From: Nocardia araoensis NBRC 100135
Lineage (GTDB): Bacteria; Actinomycetota; Actinomycetes; Mycobacteriales; Mycobacteriaceae
Direction of reading: 5' to 3'
Assembly (NCBI RefSeq): GCF_000308435.1
Contig: NZ_BAFR01000167.1
Span: 1 to 61,911 of the forward strand
Length of the DNA: 61,911 bases
In this document: positions 52,654-61,311 of the stretch, piece after piece
Layout: every line of letters begins with the position of its first letter
Position numbering within the stretch: the first letter of the stretch is position 1
Translations under genes and position numbers: made by a program
Notes under the pieces: generated by a model
The model's database searches: none
What the model saw: only the letters and a program-made list of their open reading frames with translations
Told to the model about the DNA's origin: nothing

Positions 52654-54057
52654 ATGAGCGAGGAGACGCAGTACCGCATCGAGCACGACACCATGGGCGA
52701 GGTCCGGGTTCCGGTGGACGCTTTGTGGCGGGCGCAGACCCAGCGGGCCGTGGAGAACTTCCCGATCAGCGGACGCGGCTTGGAGCGGGCGCAGATTCGC
52801 GCGCTCGGCCTGCTGAAGGCGGCGTGCGCCACGGTCAACCGTGACCTGGGGTTGCTCGATCCCGTGAAGGCCGATGCCATCATCGCCGCGGCGAACGAGA
52901 TCGCGCGCGGCGAACACGACGATCAGTTCCCGATCGACGTCTTCCAGACCGGTTCCGGCACCAGCTCGAACATGAACGCCAACGAGGTGATCGCCTCGCT
53001 GGCCAAGGCGAAGGGCGTCACCGTTCACCCGAACGACGACGTGAACATGTCCCAGTCGTCCAACGACACCTTCCCCACCGCAACGCATCTCGCCGCCACC
53101 GAAGCGGTGATCACCGATCTGGTCCCGGCGCTGGAGCATCTGCGGCTGGCGCTGCTGGACAAGTCGGCGGAATGGCGCACCGTGGTGAAGTCCGGCCGCA
53201 CCCACCTGATGGACGCCGTCCCGGTGACCCTCGGCCAGGAATTCGGCGGCTACACCCGGCAGGTGGCCGCCGGCATCGACCGCATCATGGCGACGCTGCC
53301 GCGGCTGGGCGAACTGCCCATCGGCGGCACGGCGGTCGGTACCGGCCTGAACGCGCCCGATGGCTTCGGCGCGCGGGTCGTCGCGGAACTCGTGCGCGCC
53401 ACCGACATCGATGCGTTGCGCGAGGCCGAGGACCATTTCGAGGCGCAGGCCGCGCGCGACGGCCTGGTCGAGGCGTCCGGCGCGCTCCGCACGATCGCGG
53501 TGAGCCTGACCAAGATCGCCAACGACATTCGCTGGATGGGCTCGGGCCCGCTCACCGGACTGGCCGAGATCCAGCTGCCGGATCTGCAACCGGGCAGCTC
53601 GATCATGCCCGGCAAAGTGAACCCGGTGCTGCCCGAGGCGGTGACCCAGGTCGGCGCGCAGGTGATCGGCAACGATGCCGCGGTGGCGTTCGCGGGCGCG
53701 AACGGCGCTTTCGAGCTGAACGTGTACATCCCGGTGATGGCGCGCAACCTGCTGGAGTCGATCCGACTGCTGGCCAACGTCTCCCGCCTGTTCGCCGACA
53801 AGTGCGTGCGCGGCCTGGTCGCCAACGTCGAGCACCTGCGCACGCTCGCCGAGTCCTCCCCGTCGATCGTGACGCCGTTGAACTCGGCGATCGGCTACGA
53901 GGAGGCGGCGGCGGTCGCGAAGGAAGCGCTGAAGGAGAAGAAGACCATCCGGCAGACGGTCATCGACCGCGGCCTGCTGGACGAGAAGCTGACCGAGGAG
54001 GAACTCGACCGCCGCCTCGACGTGCTGGCCATGGCCAAGGTGAAGAACCAGGACTGA
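52654..54057 (+). CDS. fumC: Class II fumarate hydratase
   Basis: 467 residues, full length. Signature GSSIMPGKVNPVLPEAVTQV and the substrate segments TGSGTSSNMNANEVIA, NMSQSSNDTFPTATH, KSGRTHLMDAVPVTLGQEFGGY and GGTAVGTGLNAP are intact. It hydrates fumarate to L-malate in the TCA cycle. The C-terminus has the usual fumarase/aspartase tail. It ends at a very strong bidirectional terminator shared with the convergent desaturase gene. Confidence 0.96.
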   Translation: MSEETQYRIEHDTMGEVRVPVDALWRAQTQRAVENFPISGRGLERAQIRALGLLKAACATVNRDLGLLDPVKADAIIAAANEIARGEHDDQFPIDVFQTGSGTSSNMNANEVIASLAKAKGVTVHPNDDVNMSQSSNDTFPTATHLAATEAVITDLVPALEHLRLALLDKSAEWRTVVKSGRTHLMDAVPVTLGQEFGGYTRQVAAGIDRIMATLPRLGELPIGGTAVGTGLNAPDGFGARVVAELVRATDIDALREAEDHFEAQAARDGLVEASGALRTIAVSLTKIANDIRWMGSGPLTGLAEIQLPDLQPGSSIMPGKVNPVLPEAVTQVGAQVIGNDAAVAFAGANGAFELNVYIPVMARNLLESIRLLANVSRLFADKCVRGLVANVEHLRTLAESSPSIVTPLNSAIGYEEAAAVAKEALKEKKTIRQTVIDRGLLDEKLTEEELDRRLDVLAMAKVKNQD

Positions 54058-54068
54058 GCGGCACCGGA

Positions 54069-54115
54069 AACGAACGCCGCCTCGGTAGCCGGTGGCTGCC
54101 GAGGCGGCGTTCGTT
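54069..54115. terminator. Strong bidirectional terminator between fumC and the desaturase gene
   Basis: A 17-bp perfect stem (54069-54085 with 54099-54115; left arm begins AACGAACGCCGCC). Inside the apparent 13-nt loop, AGCC (54087-54090) and GGCT (54094-54097) pair further after one T-G wobble, giving about 22 paired positions and a 3-nt loop. It sits 11 bp after fumC and 19 bp before the desaturase stop. Confidence 0.75.
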
Positions 54116-54134
54116 CGCTGTTCCGCGATGCGGT

Positions 54135-54992
54135 TCAGTCGCGCAGGTGCGCGAGTTCGTCACGCGCGGCCGCACCGTCGGGACCGAAATCGGTGCGGGT
54201 GAAGATGTTCCATCGCTTCAGCAGCGGAGCGAAGACCAGCTCGCCCTCCTTGGCCCGGTCGTAGATGCCCGCCTCGGCGAGCACCACGTCGCTGCTGCGG
54301 CCGTCCGCCAGCGTCACCGTCGGGACCTCGAAGCCGGCGACCCGGTCGGCGATGGCCCGCACGGTCTGGTCCGGCGCCAGATCGAGCGCCGCCGCCACCA
54401 GGTCGGCGAAGAACACCGATTGCAGTTCGTCGTCCAGCGCGATGCGCTCGGCGATGGCGGTGACCAGGGGATTCTCGCCGAGCGCCGCGATATTGCGATG
54501 GCGGACCGCGCTGGCCGCCTCCTCGAACGCACAGGTCGCCAGCACGTCGAGCAAGTGCATCGCCGGGCGGCGGAAGCCCTTGGTCATGTGCTCCATGCGC
54601 AACCGCTCCAGTTCCACCGGATCGACGGCCCTGGTCACCATGAGGTAGTTGCGGATGGTGATCTCGTGGCGGTTCTCCTCGGCCGTCCAGCGGCCGACCC
54701 AGCGCCACCACGCGCCGGTGCGCAGGTACTTGCCGATCTCGCGGTGATACGAGGGCAGGTTGTCGGCGATCAGCACCGAAACGGTCAACGCCAGTTTGGC
54801 GGTTTCGCTGAGCTCGGACTGCTCCGCCGCCCAGTCGGTACCGCCGAGGAAGGCGAAGTTGCGCCCGTCGTCCCACGGCACGAAGTCGTGCGGCTGCCAC
54901 CCGTCGGCGACGTCCACGTGCTTACGCAGCAGCAGTTCTACGTCCACCGCGAGCGATTCGAGCAATTCGCGATCGGTCAGGAGAGTTTGCAC
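54135..54992 (-). CDS. desA2: Acyl-ACP desaturase (DesA2-like)
   Basis: 285 residues from GTG 54992; TAGGTT lies six bases before it, so leaderless. Di-iron ligands are visible in WTAEENRHEITIRNYL (EENRHE) and CAFEEAASAVRHRN (EE..H); an upstream Glu is in SELSETAKLAL. Soluble acyl-ACP desaturases insert double bonds into fatty acids; in mycobacteria DesA2 feeds mycolate synthesis. Convergent with fumC, as in the Rv1094-Rv1098c region. Confidence 0.92.
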   Translation of the reverse strand: MQTLLTDRELLESLAVDVELLLRKHVDVADGWQPHDFVPWDDGRNFAFLGGTDWAAEQSELSETAKLALTVSVLIADNLPSYHREIGKYLRTGAWWRWVGRWTAEENRHEITIRNYLMVTRAVDPVELERLRMEHMTKGFRRPAMHLLDVLATCAFEEAASAVRHRNIAALGENPLVTAIAERIALDDELQSVFFADLVAAALDLAPDQTVRAIADRVAGFEVPTVTLADGRSSDVVLAEAGIYDRAKEGELVFAPLLKRWNIFTRTDFGPDGAAARDELAHLRD

Positions 54993-55092
54993 CGAGACAA
55001 CCTAGCGGCTTGGCCCGCGGAGCGGGAACGGATGGATGGGATTCACAGACAACCGAGACCACACCGCGATCCCGGACGCCGAGCAGACGGCC

Positions 55093-55677
55093 CTACTTCG
55101 GCGTGACGGTGATAGTACCGTTCACCCAGGTGATGGTGCCTCCGGTGAAGTCACTCTGCTTACCGCCGGGGATGTCCTTCTCGTCGCTGACCGGGTAGCC
55201 GAGCGGCCCTTGCGCACCGCCGTTGTCTTCCCACGCCTTGCGGATCTCGCCCCAGACGACGTGCGGTTCGCCCTCCTTGGGCTCGTAGATCGTGCCGCCC
55301 GCGAAGTCCTGGTAGTCACCCCCGTCGGGGGCGTCCTCTTCGGCTTGCAGCGGCAGGCCGAGCGGGCCGGTAGGGCCGCCGAGCTGCACATACTTGTCGT
55401 AGATGTCGCCTTCGACGGCGATCTCGCCCGCCGGTGTCGCGATCTTGGTCGTCGCCTCGGCCGCGCCCGTGGGGCTCGTCGGGCTCGCTCCGGTGGGTGT
55501 GGTCATCCCGGCGCTGGTGGTGGGGTTCGCGATCGAGGTGACCATACCGGTCATGCTGGCCATACCGGTCTTGGCGCCGTCGCCTTTGTTGTCGTCGTCG
55601 CCGCAGCCGGCCAGGACCAGCCCTGCCGCGGCGAGTACTGCGGTGAATCCAGCCGTTCGTCGAGCGAAGTGGTGCAT
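55093..55677 (-). CDS. LGFP-repeat lipoprotein
   Basis: 194 residues from ATG 55677; GAGAGG is six bases upstream. Signal peptide with lipobox LVLAGC. A Thr/Ser/Pro/Met linker (~35-75) is followed by two LGFP-type repeats (GDIYDKYVQLGGPTGPLGLP and GEIRKAWEDNGGAQGPLGYPVSDEKD, then GGTITWVNG). LGFP modules bind cell-wall arabinogalactan/mycolate structures in corynebacteria and relatives, so it is likely an envelope-attached lipoprotein. An ATG at 55683 abuts the ribosome site and is less likely. Confidence 0.88.
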   Translation of the reverse strand: MHHFARRTAGFTAVLAAAGLVLAGCGDDDNKGDGAKTGMASMTGMVTSIANPTTSAGMTTPTGASPTSPTGAAEATTKIATPAGEIAVEGDIYDKYVQLGGPTGPLGLPLQAEEDAPDGGDYQDFAGGTIYEPKEGEPHVVWGEIRKAWEDNGGAQGPLGYPVSDEKDIPGGKQSDFTGGTITWVNGTITVTPK

Positions 55678-55866
55678 GTCCATCCTCTCGCTGTGGGCTG
55701 TAGGCACAGCACGGGTCCCGTCGCGACGCCGCGCACAGCCTCGGTCGATGGTCAGACGATGACCCGGTGACCGACGAGCGGCCACCGGGTCATACCGATC
55801 AGCTATCGCGGCGGATGATACCCGCCGGACATGCGGTGAAACACGCCGTCGAACGGCGCTGCTGGA

Positions 55867-57252
55867 TCAGGCGTTGGGGCCGTACTCCTCCAGCATCTCG
55901 GTGACCAGCGCCGCGATCGGCGAGCGCTCGCTGCGGGTCAGCGTGATGTGTGCGAAGAGCGGATGGCCCTTGAGCTTCTCCACCACCGCCGCGACCCCGT
56001 CGTGCCTGCCGACGCGCAAGTTGTCGCGCTGGGCCACATCGTGGGTGAGCACCACCCGCGAGCCGGTTCCCAGGCGGCTGAGCACCGTGAGCAGCACGTT
56101 GCGCTCCAGCGACTGTGCCTCGTCCACGATCACGAAGGAGTCGTGCAGCGACCGTCCGCGAATGTGGGTCAGCGGCAACACTTCCAGCATGTCGCGGCTG
56201 AGCACCTCCTCCATCACCTCGCGGCTGGCCAGCCCGTCGAGCGTGTCGAAGACCGCCTGCGCCCACGGGCCCATCTTCTCGCTCTCGGTGCCGGGCAGAT
56301 AGCCCAGGTCCTGGCCGCCCACCGCGTACAGCGGGCGGAAGACCACCACCTTGCGCTGCGTGCGCCGTTCCAGCACCGCCTCCAGGCCCGCCGTCAACGC
56401 CAGCGCCGACTTGCCGGTACCAGCCCGGCCGCCGAGCGAGACGATGCCGACGCTCTCGTCCAGCAGCAGGTCGAGCGCGATGCGCTGCTCGGCGGACCGG
56501 CCGTGCAGCCCGAACGCCTCGCGCTCGCGCACCAGCTGCACCCGCTTGTCCGGCGTGACCCGGCCCAGCGCACTGGAGCTGACGCCGAGCAACCGAACGC
56601 CGGTGTGGCAGGGCAGCTCTCGCGCCTCGTCGAGATCGATCACCGACTCGGCGTAGAGCTGATCGATGCGCGCCGTGCTGACATCGAGTTCGACCATGCC
56701 GGACCAGCCCGAGGTCACCACGTCCTGGGCGTGGTACTCGTCGGCGTGCAAGCCCACCGCACTGGCCTTGACCCGCAGCGGAATGTCCTTGGACACCAAC
56801 ACCACTTCGCGACCCTCGGCCGCGAGGTTGAGCGCACAGGCCAGGATCCGGGAGTCGTTGGTGTCGGTGCGGAAGCCGACCGGAAGGACCGTGGGATCGG
56901 TGTGGTTCAGTTCCACCTGCAACGTTCCGCCCTCGGTGCCGATCGGCACCTGCTGATCCAGCCTGCCGTGCTGCAGGCGCAGATCGTCGAGGTTGCGCAA
57001 GGCTTCTCGCGCGAACCAGCCCAGCTCATGATGGTGCCGTTTGGCTTCGAGTTCACTGATGACCACCAGGGGTAACACCACGTCGTGTTCGCCGAACCGC
57101 GTGAAGGACCAGGGATCCGACAGCAGGACGGACGTGTCGATGACGAAGGTTTTGCCGGGTAATTGCGAGGGGCGGGCCCCCTTCGCGGCGGCTCCGCCTT
57201 TCGCGGAGCTGGAGTTCGCCGAGGGAGCGGAAACGGAGCGTGCAGCAGTCAC
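55867..57252 (-). CDS. phoH2: PIN-PhoH fusion protein PhoH2 (ATP-dependent RNA-degrading)
   Basis: 461 residues from GTG 57252 with GAGGAG six bases upstream. A ~30-residue disordered start precedes a PIN ribonuclease domain (TFVIDTSVLLSDP with Asp39, VVISELEAKRHH, TDTNDSRILACAL, EVVLVSKDIPLRVKA) and a PhoH ATPase (SLGGRAGTGKSALAL, FVIVDEAQSLERN). PhoH2 of mycobacteria (Rv1095) is an RNA helicase/RNase and in some species part of a toxin-antitoxin pair. No antitoxin-like small gene (phoAT) is visible directly upstream here. Confidence 0.94.
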   Translation of the reverse strand: MTAARSVSAPSANSSSAKGGAAAKGARPSQLPGKTFVIDTSVLLSDPWSFTRFGEHDVVLPLVVISELEAKRHHHELGWFAREALRNLDDLRLQHGRLDQQVPIGTEGGTLQVELNHTDPTVLPVGFRTDTNDSRILACALNLAAEGREVVLVSKDIPLRVKASAVGLHADEYHAQDVVTSGWSGMVELDVSTARIDQLYAESVIDLDEARELPCHTGVRLLGVSSSALGRVTPDKRVQLVREREAFGLHGRSAEQRIALDLLLDESVGIVSLGGRAGTGKSALALTAGLEAVLERRTQRKVVVFRPLYAVGGQDLGYLPGTESEKMGPWAQAVFDTLDGLASREVMEEVLSRDMLEVLPLTHIRGRSLHDSFVIVDEAQSLERNVLLTVLSRLGTGSRVVLTHDVAQRDNLRVGRHDGVAAVVEKLKGHPLFAHITLTRSERSPIAALVTEMLEEYGPNA

Positions 57253-57518
57253 GGTGGGCTCCTCTGTGTTCGCGCGGCAGTCGCACGAACGATCTCGCTG
57301 GACCGGTCCGTCCTGATGGACCCGACGTTGCCGTCAGATGCCACGAGGGCCGGGCTCCGGCCCCCTCGTACTGAGTAGCTCAGTCACGGTCAGGACCTCC
57401 CGTACGAGCCACACCGCCGCGGCCCGCACACCCGACGCTACCTTCGATTACGGTGTCCGCGCTCGGGGACCGGGAGGCGTGTCCGTGAATTTGTCGTAAA
57501 CCCGCACGTCGCGGGGGT
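57253..57518. other. Intergenic region with hairpin between the DUF488 gene and phoH2
   Basis: About 266 bases. A G+C-rich hairpin at 57343-57369 (ACGAGGGCCGG, GCT loop, CCGG and CCCTCGT with two extra C) may terminate the DUF488 transcript or lie in the phoH2 leader. No antitoxin-type ORF with a ribosome site was found. Confidence 0.45.
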
Positions 57519-57896
57519 TCAACGCAGCACGTCGAGCAATACCGGAACATGGCTGTGCGCCGGATCCTGTACGGCCGTGAGCAATGTGACCGGACCTTCG
57601 GCGGCCAAGGCGCGCAAATCCCGCAAATCTTGCTGAACCTCCGGCGCCGCGAGTTCGGCTCGGTAGCGGCGGGCGAATTCCGGGCCGCGCGCGTCCCGGT
57701 CGGCGTGGAACCAGCGCCGCAACTCGGTGGTCGGGGTGAGCTCCTTGGGCCAGCGATCGACCCGCGCTTGCGCTTTGGTGATGCCCCTCGGCCAGAGCCG
57801 GTCGACCAGCACCCGGGTGCCGTCGTCGGGGTCGGGGTCGTCGTAGACGCGCTTGATCCGGAAGCCGGGGTGGGGTTGCCCTGTCATGGCAGTCAT
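57519..57896 (-). CDS. DUF488 family protein
   Basis: 125 residues. The family core IKRVYDDPDPDDGTRVLVDRLWPRGITKAQARVDRWPKELTPTTELRRWFHAD and RYRAEL...VTLLTAVQDPAHSHVPVLLDVL is complete. Members are small cytoplasmic proteins of unknown function. An internal ATG at 57887 is an alternative start; neither has a strong ribosome site. Confidence 0.9.
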   Translation of the reverse strand: MTAMTGQPHPGFRIKRVYDDPDPDDGTRVLVDRLWPRGITKAQARVDRWPKELTPTTELRRWFHADRDARGPEFARRYRAELAAPEVQQDLRDLRALAAEGPVTLLTAVQDPAHSHVPVLLDVLR

Positions 57897-57973
57897 CGCA
57901 GCACGGCGTCCGAGCCGCGACGGGATTCGCCACGCGGTCGCTGTCGTCCCATTCGGCGGATAGAGTCGCTGGT

Positions 57974-58246
57974 ATGTCCGGTAACGAGGATTTGGAGAAG
58001 CTGTCGTCGAAGGAGCTGCACGACCGGGCGATGAAGCTCGCCGTGCGGCGCGGGGATGTGAAGTTCCTGTGGCGGCTGCTCACGTCGATCCCGGCCGCGG
58101 AGGCCGCCGCGGGCAATGTCGGCGAAAGCGAGGCGGACATCAAGTACGTGCTGCCCATGCTCGACGACTACGTCCACGCCGGTGACGGCGCGGTCGCCGA
58201 GGTGCTGCGACCGGTCTATCTGGACTACCTGGCCCAGCACTCCTGA
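57974..58246 (+). CDS. Conserved small helical protein of actinomycetes
   Basis: 90 residues: LSSKELHDRAMKLAVRRGDVKFLWRLLTSIPAAEAAAGN, ADIKYVLPMLDDYVHAGDGAVAEVLRPVYLDYLAQHS. It is all-helical and without membrane segments. TAGAGT is followed by seven bases and the ATG, pointing to a leaderless transcript. I recognise it only as a conserved hypothetical. Confidence 0.78.
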   Translation: MSGNEDLEKLSSKELHDRAMKLAVRRGDVKFLWRLLTSIPAAEAAAGNVGESEADIKYVLPMLDDYVHAGDGAVAEVLRPVYLDYLAQHS

Positions 58247-58253
58247 GACCGGT

Positions 58254-58676
58254 TCAGCCGCGGGTGAGCGCGGCGCGCCAGAGGCCGACAGCCGTGCCGC
58301 GCAGGAAGTTCGCCCAGCTGAAGTGGTCGTGCCACAAGATGATTCGGCCGTCGCGCAGTTCGAACGTGCCGGTCACCCAGAAACCGACGCGCACCGGACC
58401 GAAGCGCAGATAGTCGGTGCGGTCGGTGAGCACGACGTCGCCGTCGGCGGCGATGTGGTGCATGTCCACCCCGAAGCCGAGCCAGTCGCGGCGCAGGCCG
58501 CGCAGCATGCCGCCCACCCGGCGGACGCCTTTCACGTCGGGCAGCGAGGTGTTCTTCCAGACGATGTCCGGGTGCAGCAGGTCGATCGCCTCCTGCGAGG
58601 CGCCCATTTCCAGCGCGGCGAAGAATTCCCGCACGGTGGTGGTCGCGTCCTGTCGAAGGTCGGGTTCGTCGGTCAT
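58254..58676 (-). CDS. SnoaL/limonene-epoxide-hydrolase-like protein
   Basis: 140 residues from the in-frame ATG at 58676. NTF2-like pattern: VREFFAALEMGASQEAIDLLHPDIVWKNTSLPDVKGVRRV, DMHHIAADGDVVLTDRTDYLRFGPVRVGFWVTGTFELRDGRIILWHDHFSWANFLRG. The Asp/Arg/Asp set of limonene-1,2-epoxide hydrolases (here TDRTDYL and WHDHF) appears present, so epoxide hydrolysis is possible. It follows the TetR gene by 23 bp in the same direction and may share its control. Confidence 0.85.
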   Translation of the reverse strand: MTDEPDLRQDATTTVREFFAALEMGASQEAIDLLHPDIVWKNTSLPDVKGVRRVGGMLRGLRRDWLGFGVDMHHIAADGDVVLTDRTDYLRFGPVRVGFWVTGTFELRDGRIILWHDHFSWANFLRGTAVGLWRAALTRG

Positions 58677-58699
58677 TCTCCGAGCGTAGGCCGCGGCGA

Positions 58700-59416
58700 T
58701 CATCCGCGGCGCGCGATGAGCACGGCCAGTCCGTCGAGAATGCGCTCGATGCCGAACTTCAGCGCGCCGTCCCCGCCCGCGACCGCGCCACCCTCCGCGA
58801 ACGCGGCGGCCGCGGCCGGATACCGATCGGCCGCGCCGGACACCATTTCGGCGAACTGAGCCGCTATCTGCTTCTCGAATTCGTCGGCGTCCGCCACTCG
58901 CACCTGCTGCGCCAGGCTGCGGGCATGCCCGGTCAGCAGGACGATCGTGTCCAGCCGTTCGGCGGCGGTGAGCCCGGTCCCGGCGAGCGCGCCGAGCGCG
59001 GACTCCATCCACGCGACTTCGTTCGGGCCGACCGGCCGCAAACCCACCGACACCTCCATCGACCAGGGGTGGGCGCTGAAGCGCGCGTAGATCGTCTCGC
59101 ACCACACGCGCAGCAGGTCGCGCCAGTCGTTCTCGGACGCCTCCTCGCCCGCGCTCAGTTCCGGCGGCGCGCCAAGGGCCGTGTCCAGCATCAGCGCGAC
59201 GAGCTCGGCCTTGCCGGGCACGTAGCGGTACAGCGACATCTTCGTGAAGCCGAGACGCTCGGCCAGCCGCTGCATGGACAGGTTCGCCAGTCCTTCGGCG
59301 TCGGCCAGCGCGACGGCCTCCGCGACGATCCGCTCCAGCGACAGCGCGGGTTTCGGTCCGCGCTTGGGCCGCTGACCGGTACCCCAGAGCAGTTCCAGTG
59401 TGGTCGGTGTCGGCAT
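58700..59416 (-). CDS. TetR-family repressor with TetR_C-type ligand domain
   Basis: 238 residues. HTH: LSLERIVAEAVALADAEGLANLSMQRLAERLGFTKMSLYRYVPGKAELVALMLD, followed by the TetR_C_1-type helical domain typical of regulators next to flavin monooxygenases. AAGGA lies ten bases before the ATG. Divergent from the FAD monooxygenase gene, with inverted and direct repeats between them; likely represses that gene and its own operon. Confidence 0.92.
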   Translation of the reverse strand: MPTPTTLELLWGTGQRPKRGPKPALSLERIVAEAVALADAEGLANLSMQRLAERLGFTKMSLYRYVPGKAELVALMLDTALGAPPELSAGEEASENDWRDLLRVWCETIYARFSAHPWSMEVSVGLRPVGPNEVAWMESALGALAGTGLTAAERLDTIVLLTGHARSLAQQVRVADADEFEKQIAAQFAEMVSGAADRYPAAAAAFAEGGAVAGGDGALKFGIERILDGLAVLIARRG

Positions 59417-59441
59417 GCCCGAAATCCTTCCGGAGAACGTC

Positions 59442-59512
59442 TTGACGTGAAACTGTGTCTACCATACGCTGATCCGCGTCCATCGGATACAGTTTCCATC
59501 GGACGCAGTTCG
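59442..59512. promoter_or_regulatory. Divergent promoter and operator region of the tetR/monooxygenase pair
   Basis: TTGACG (59442-59447), 17 bases, TACGCT (59465-59470) form a good plus-strand promoter. GAAACTGT (59449-59456) lies in its spacer and has an inverted copy ACAGTTTC (59489-59496). The second copy sits in CATCGGATACAGTTTC (59481-59496), which is repeated directly as CATCGGACGCAGTTCG (59497-59512). Confidence 0.5.
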
Positions 59513-59528
59513 AGACGAGGAGATTCCC

Positions 59529-60725
59529 ATGCGCAACACCACCGTTCTCATCTCCGGCGCGAGCATCGCCGGCCCCGCGCTGGCCTACTGGCTGCACCGC
59601 TACGGCTTCGTGGTCACCGTCGTCGAGCGCGCTCCGGCGCTGCGTCCCGGGGGTCAGGCGATCGACTTCAAGGGCCGCACCCACCGCACCGTGCTGGAAC
59701 GGATGGGCGTGCTCGACGACATCGAGCAGCGCAGGACGGGCACGACCGACACGGTCTTCGTGGACGAGCGAGGCGCCGAGCTGGCGCTGATGTCGGGTGA
59801 TTTCACCGGCGGCGATGTGGAGCTCCTGCGCGGCGACCTGTCCGAGATCTTCTACCGGCGCACCGCCGACCGTTGCGAATACCTGTTCGGCGATTCGATC
59901 ACCGCGCTCACCGAGACCTCGGCGGGCGTGCACGTCGAGTTCGAGCACGCGCCCGCCCGCACCTTCGATCTCGTCTTCGGCGCCGACGGCATCCACTCCC
60001 GGGTCCGCAGGCTGGCCTTCGGGCCCGAGCGGGACTTCGTCAAACACCTGGGCTACTACTACGCCGTCGCGGGCGCCAGCCCGTGGAGCGGCAAGTCCAC
60101 CGGGCCGCGCGAACGCGTGGTCGCCTACGGCCACAACGCTCCGGGCCGAGTCGCGATCAGCGGGGGCCCGAAGGCGCAGCAGATGTACATGTTCGCCGCG
60201 CCCGAACTCGACTACGCCCGCGACGACAGCGCCGCTCAGCGGCGCATTCTCGCCGAGACCTTCGCCGGAGTCGGGTGGGAGGTGCCGCGAATGCTCGCCG
60301 AACTCACCGAATTCGACGACTTCTACATGGACTCGATCGGTCAGGTCCAGATGCCCGACGGCTACACCAAGGGACGTGTCGCGCTGGTCGGCGACTCCGG
60401 GTACGGGAACACCCTCGGCGGCTTCGGCACCGGACTCGCCGTGGTCGGCGCGTACGTCATCGCGGGTGAGCTGGCCTTGGCCGGCGGCGACCACACCGTC
60501 GCCTTTGCTCGCTACGACGAAGTCATGAAGCGCTACGCGAAGATCGCCGGCAACAGCAACGCCGGTCGCTTCCTGGCCCCGAGAACCGCGCGGGGCATCA
60601 AGATGCGCAACTGGTTCCTCGGTTCCCGGATGTTCGCGCTGATGACGAAATTCGGCGACAACGCCGCCAACGACATCGATCTGCGGGACTACCCCGCGCT
60701 GATCGCCGCGGCGGATGCGCGCTGA
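59529..60725 (+). CDS. FAD-dependent monooxygenase (PHBH/TetX-like)
   Basis: 398 residues, GAGGAG six bases before the ATG. Motifs: GASIAGPALAYWLHRYGFVVTVVERAPALRPGGQAID (dinucleotide-binding GxGxxG variant), LVFGADGIHSRVRRLAFG (DG motif) and GRVALVGDSGYGNTLGGFGTGLAVVGAYVIAGEL (GD motif). These are all expected in class A flavoprotein monooxygenases that hydroxylate aromatics or antibiotics. It is controlled by the divergent TetR gene. Substrate unknown; detoxification of a drug-like compound is plausible. Confidence 0.92.
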   Translation: MRNTTVLISGASIAGPALAYWLHRYGFVVTVVERAPALRPGGQAIDFKGRTHRTVLERMGVLDDIEQRRTGTTDTVFVDERGAELALMSGDFTGGDVELLRGDLSEIFYRRTADRCEYLFGDSITALTETSAGVHVEFEHAPARTFDLVFGADGIHSRVRRLAFGPERDFVKHLGYYYAVAGASPWSGKSTGPRERVVAYGHNAPGRVAISGGPKAQQMYMFAAPELDYARDDSAAQRRILAETFAGVGWEVPRMLAELTEFDDFYMDSIGQVQMPDGYTKGRVALVGDSGYGNTLGGFGTGLAVVGAYVIAGELALAGGDHTVAFARYDEVMKRYAKIAGNSNAGRFLAPRTARGIKMRNWFLGSRMFALMTKFGDNAANDIDLRDYPALIAAADAR

Positions 60726-60800
60726 CCGCTCGTCAGCAGCCTTGACAGCGATCGGACTCGCCGCATCCGCCGGGCGGCGGCGCAACATCCCAGTTCGGGG

Positions 60801-60833
60801 CCGTCGCGCGGCCGACGACGAGCGGCGCGACGG
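60801..60833 (+). terminator. Hairpin after the monooxygenase gene
   Basis: CCGTCGCGC (60801-60809) and GCGCGACGG (60825-60833) form a perfect 9-bp stem with a 15-nt loop, ~75 bp after the stop codon. Confidence 0.5.
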
Positions 60834-60924
60834 GACGACCCGAGGATTCGGCTGTGTTTCGATGGAACCGGAGCGAGACGAGGCGCGTCTATAAGGTCAG
60901 ACGGCACTGACGGAAGGGGCGGCG

Positions 60925-61311
60925 ATGGCGGACAGCCCGTTTCCCGGGTACATCGAAGCTGCGAAGACCGGGGCCTTGCGGGTGCGGATGGACCCGCAAG
61001 CGTTCGTGGAGATCGACCAGGCATGCCAGGAGTTGATCGACCAACTCACCGGCGCTCGCGCGGACGCTCGCGATCTCGGGGAGCAAACACAATGGGGATT
61101 GGGCGAGGGCAATCCCCGCCTCTCGTCGGCGGTGGAGTTGGTCCGGCTTTTCCGCGAGAAAGCGTTCGGCGGCCCGAACAATGCCTATGACACGCTGAAC
61201 GACTACCTCACCGTCGCCGAGGACATCCGAGCCATGTTCAAAGCGATCGGCGATACCTATCAGCGCACCGACGCCGAATTCGCAGCGAAAATGCGGGAAC
61301 TCGACAGATGA
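60925..61311 (+). CDS. Small ESX-like/WXG100-related helical protein
   Basis: 128 residues, all-helical: VRMDPQAFVEIDQACQELIDQLTGARADARDLGEQTQWGLGEGNPRLSSAVELVRLFREKAFGGPNNAYDTLNDYLTVAEDIRAMFKAIGDTYQRTDAEFAAKMRELDR. The W.LGE turn between helices and the final YQRTD..FA resemble ESX substrates or chaperone-type partners in Nocardia. There is no signal peptide. GACGGAAGGGG precedes the ATG. It overlaps the lipoprotein gene by ATGA, so the two are co-translated. Confidence 0.72.
   Translation: MADSPFPGYIEAAKTGALRVRMDPQAFVEIDQACQELIDQLTGARADARDLGEQTQWGLGEGNPRLSSAVELVRLFREKAFGGPNNAYDTLNDYLTVAEDIRAMFKAIGDTYQRTDAEFAAKMRELDR

Noticed and set aside
57253..57518. Possible phoAT antitoxin gene upstream of phoH2
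   Set aside because: No small frame with a ribosome site or coupling to the phoH2 GTG is present.
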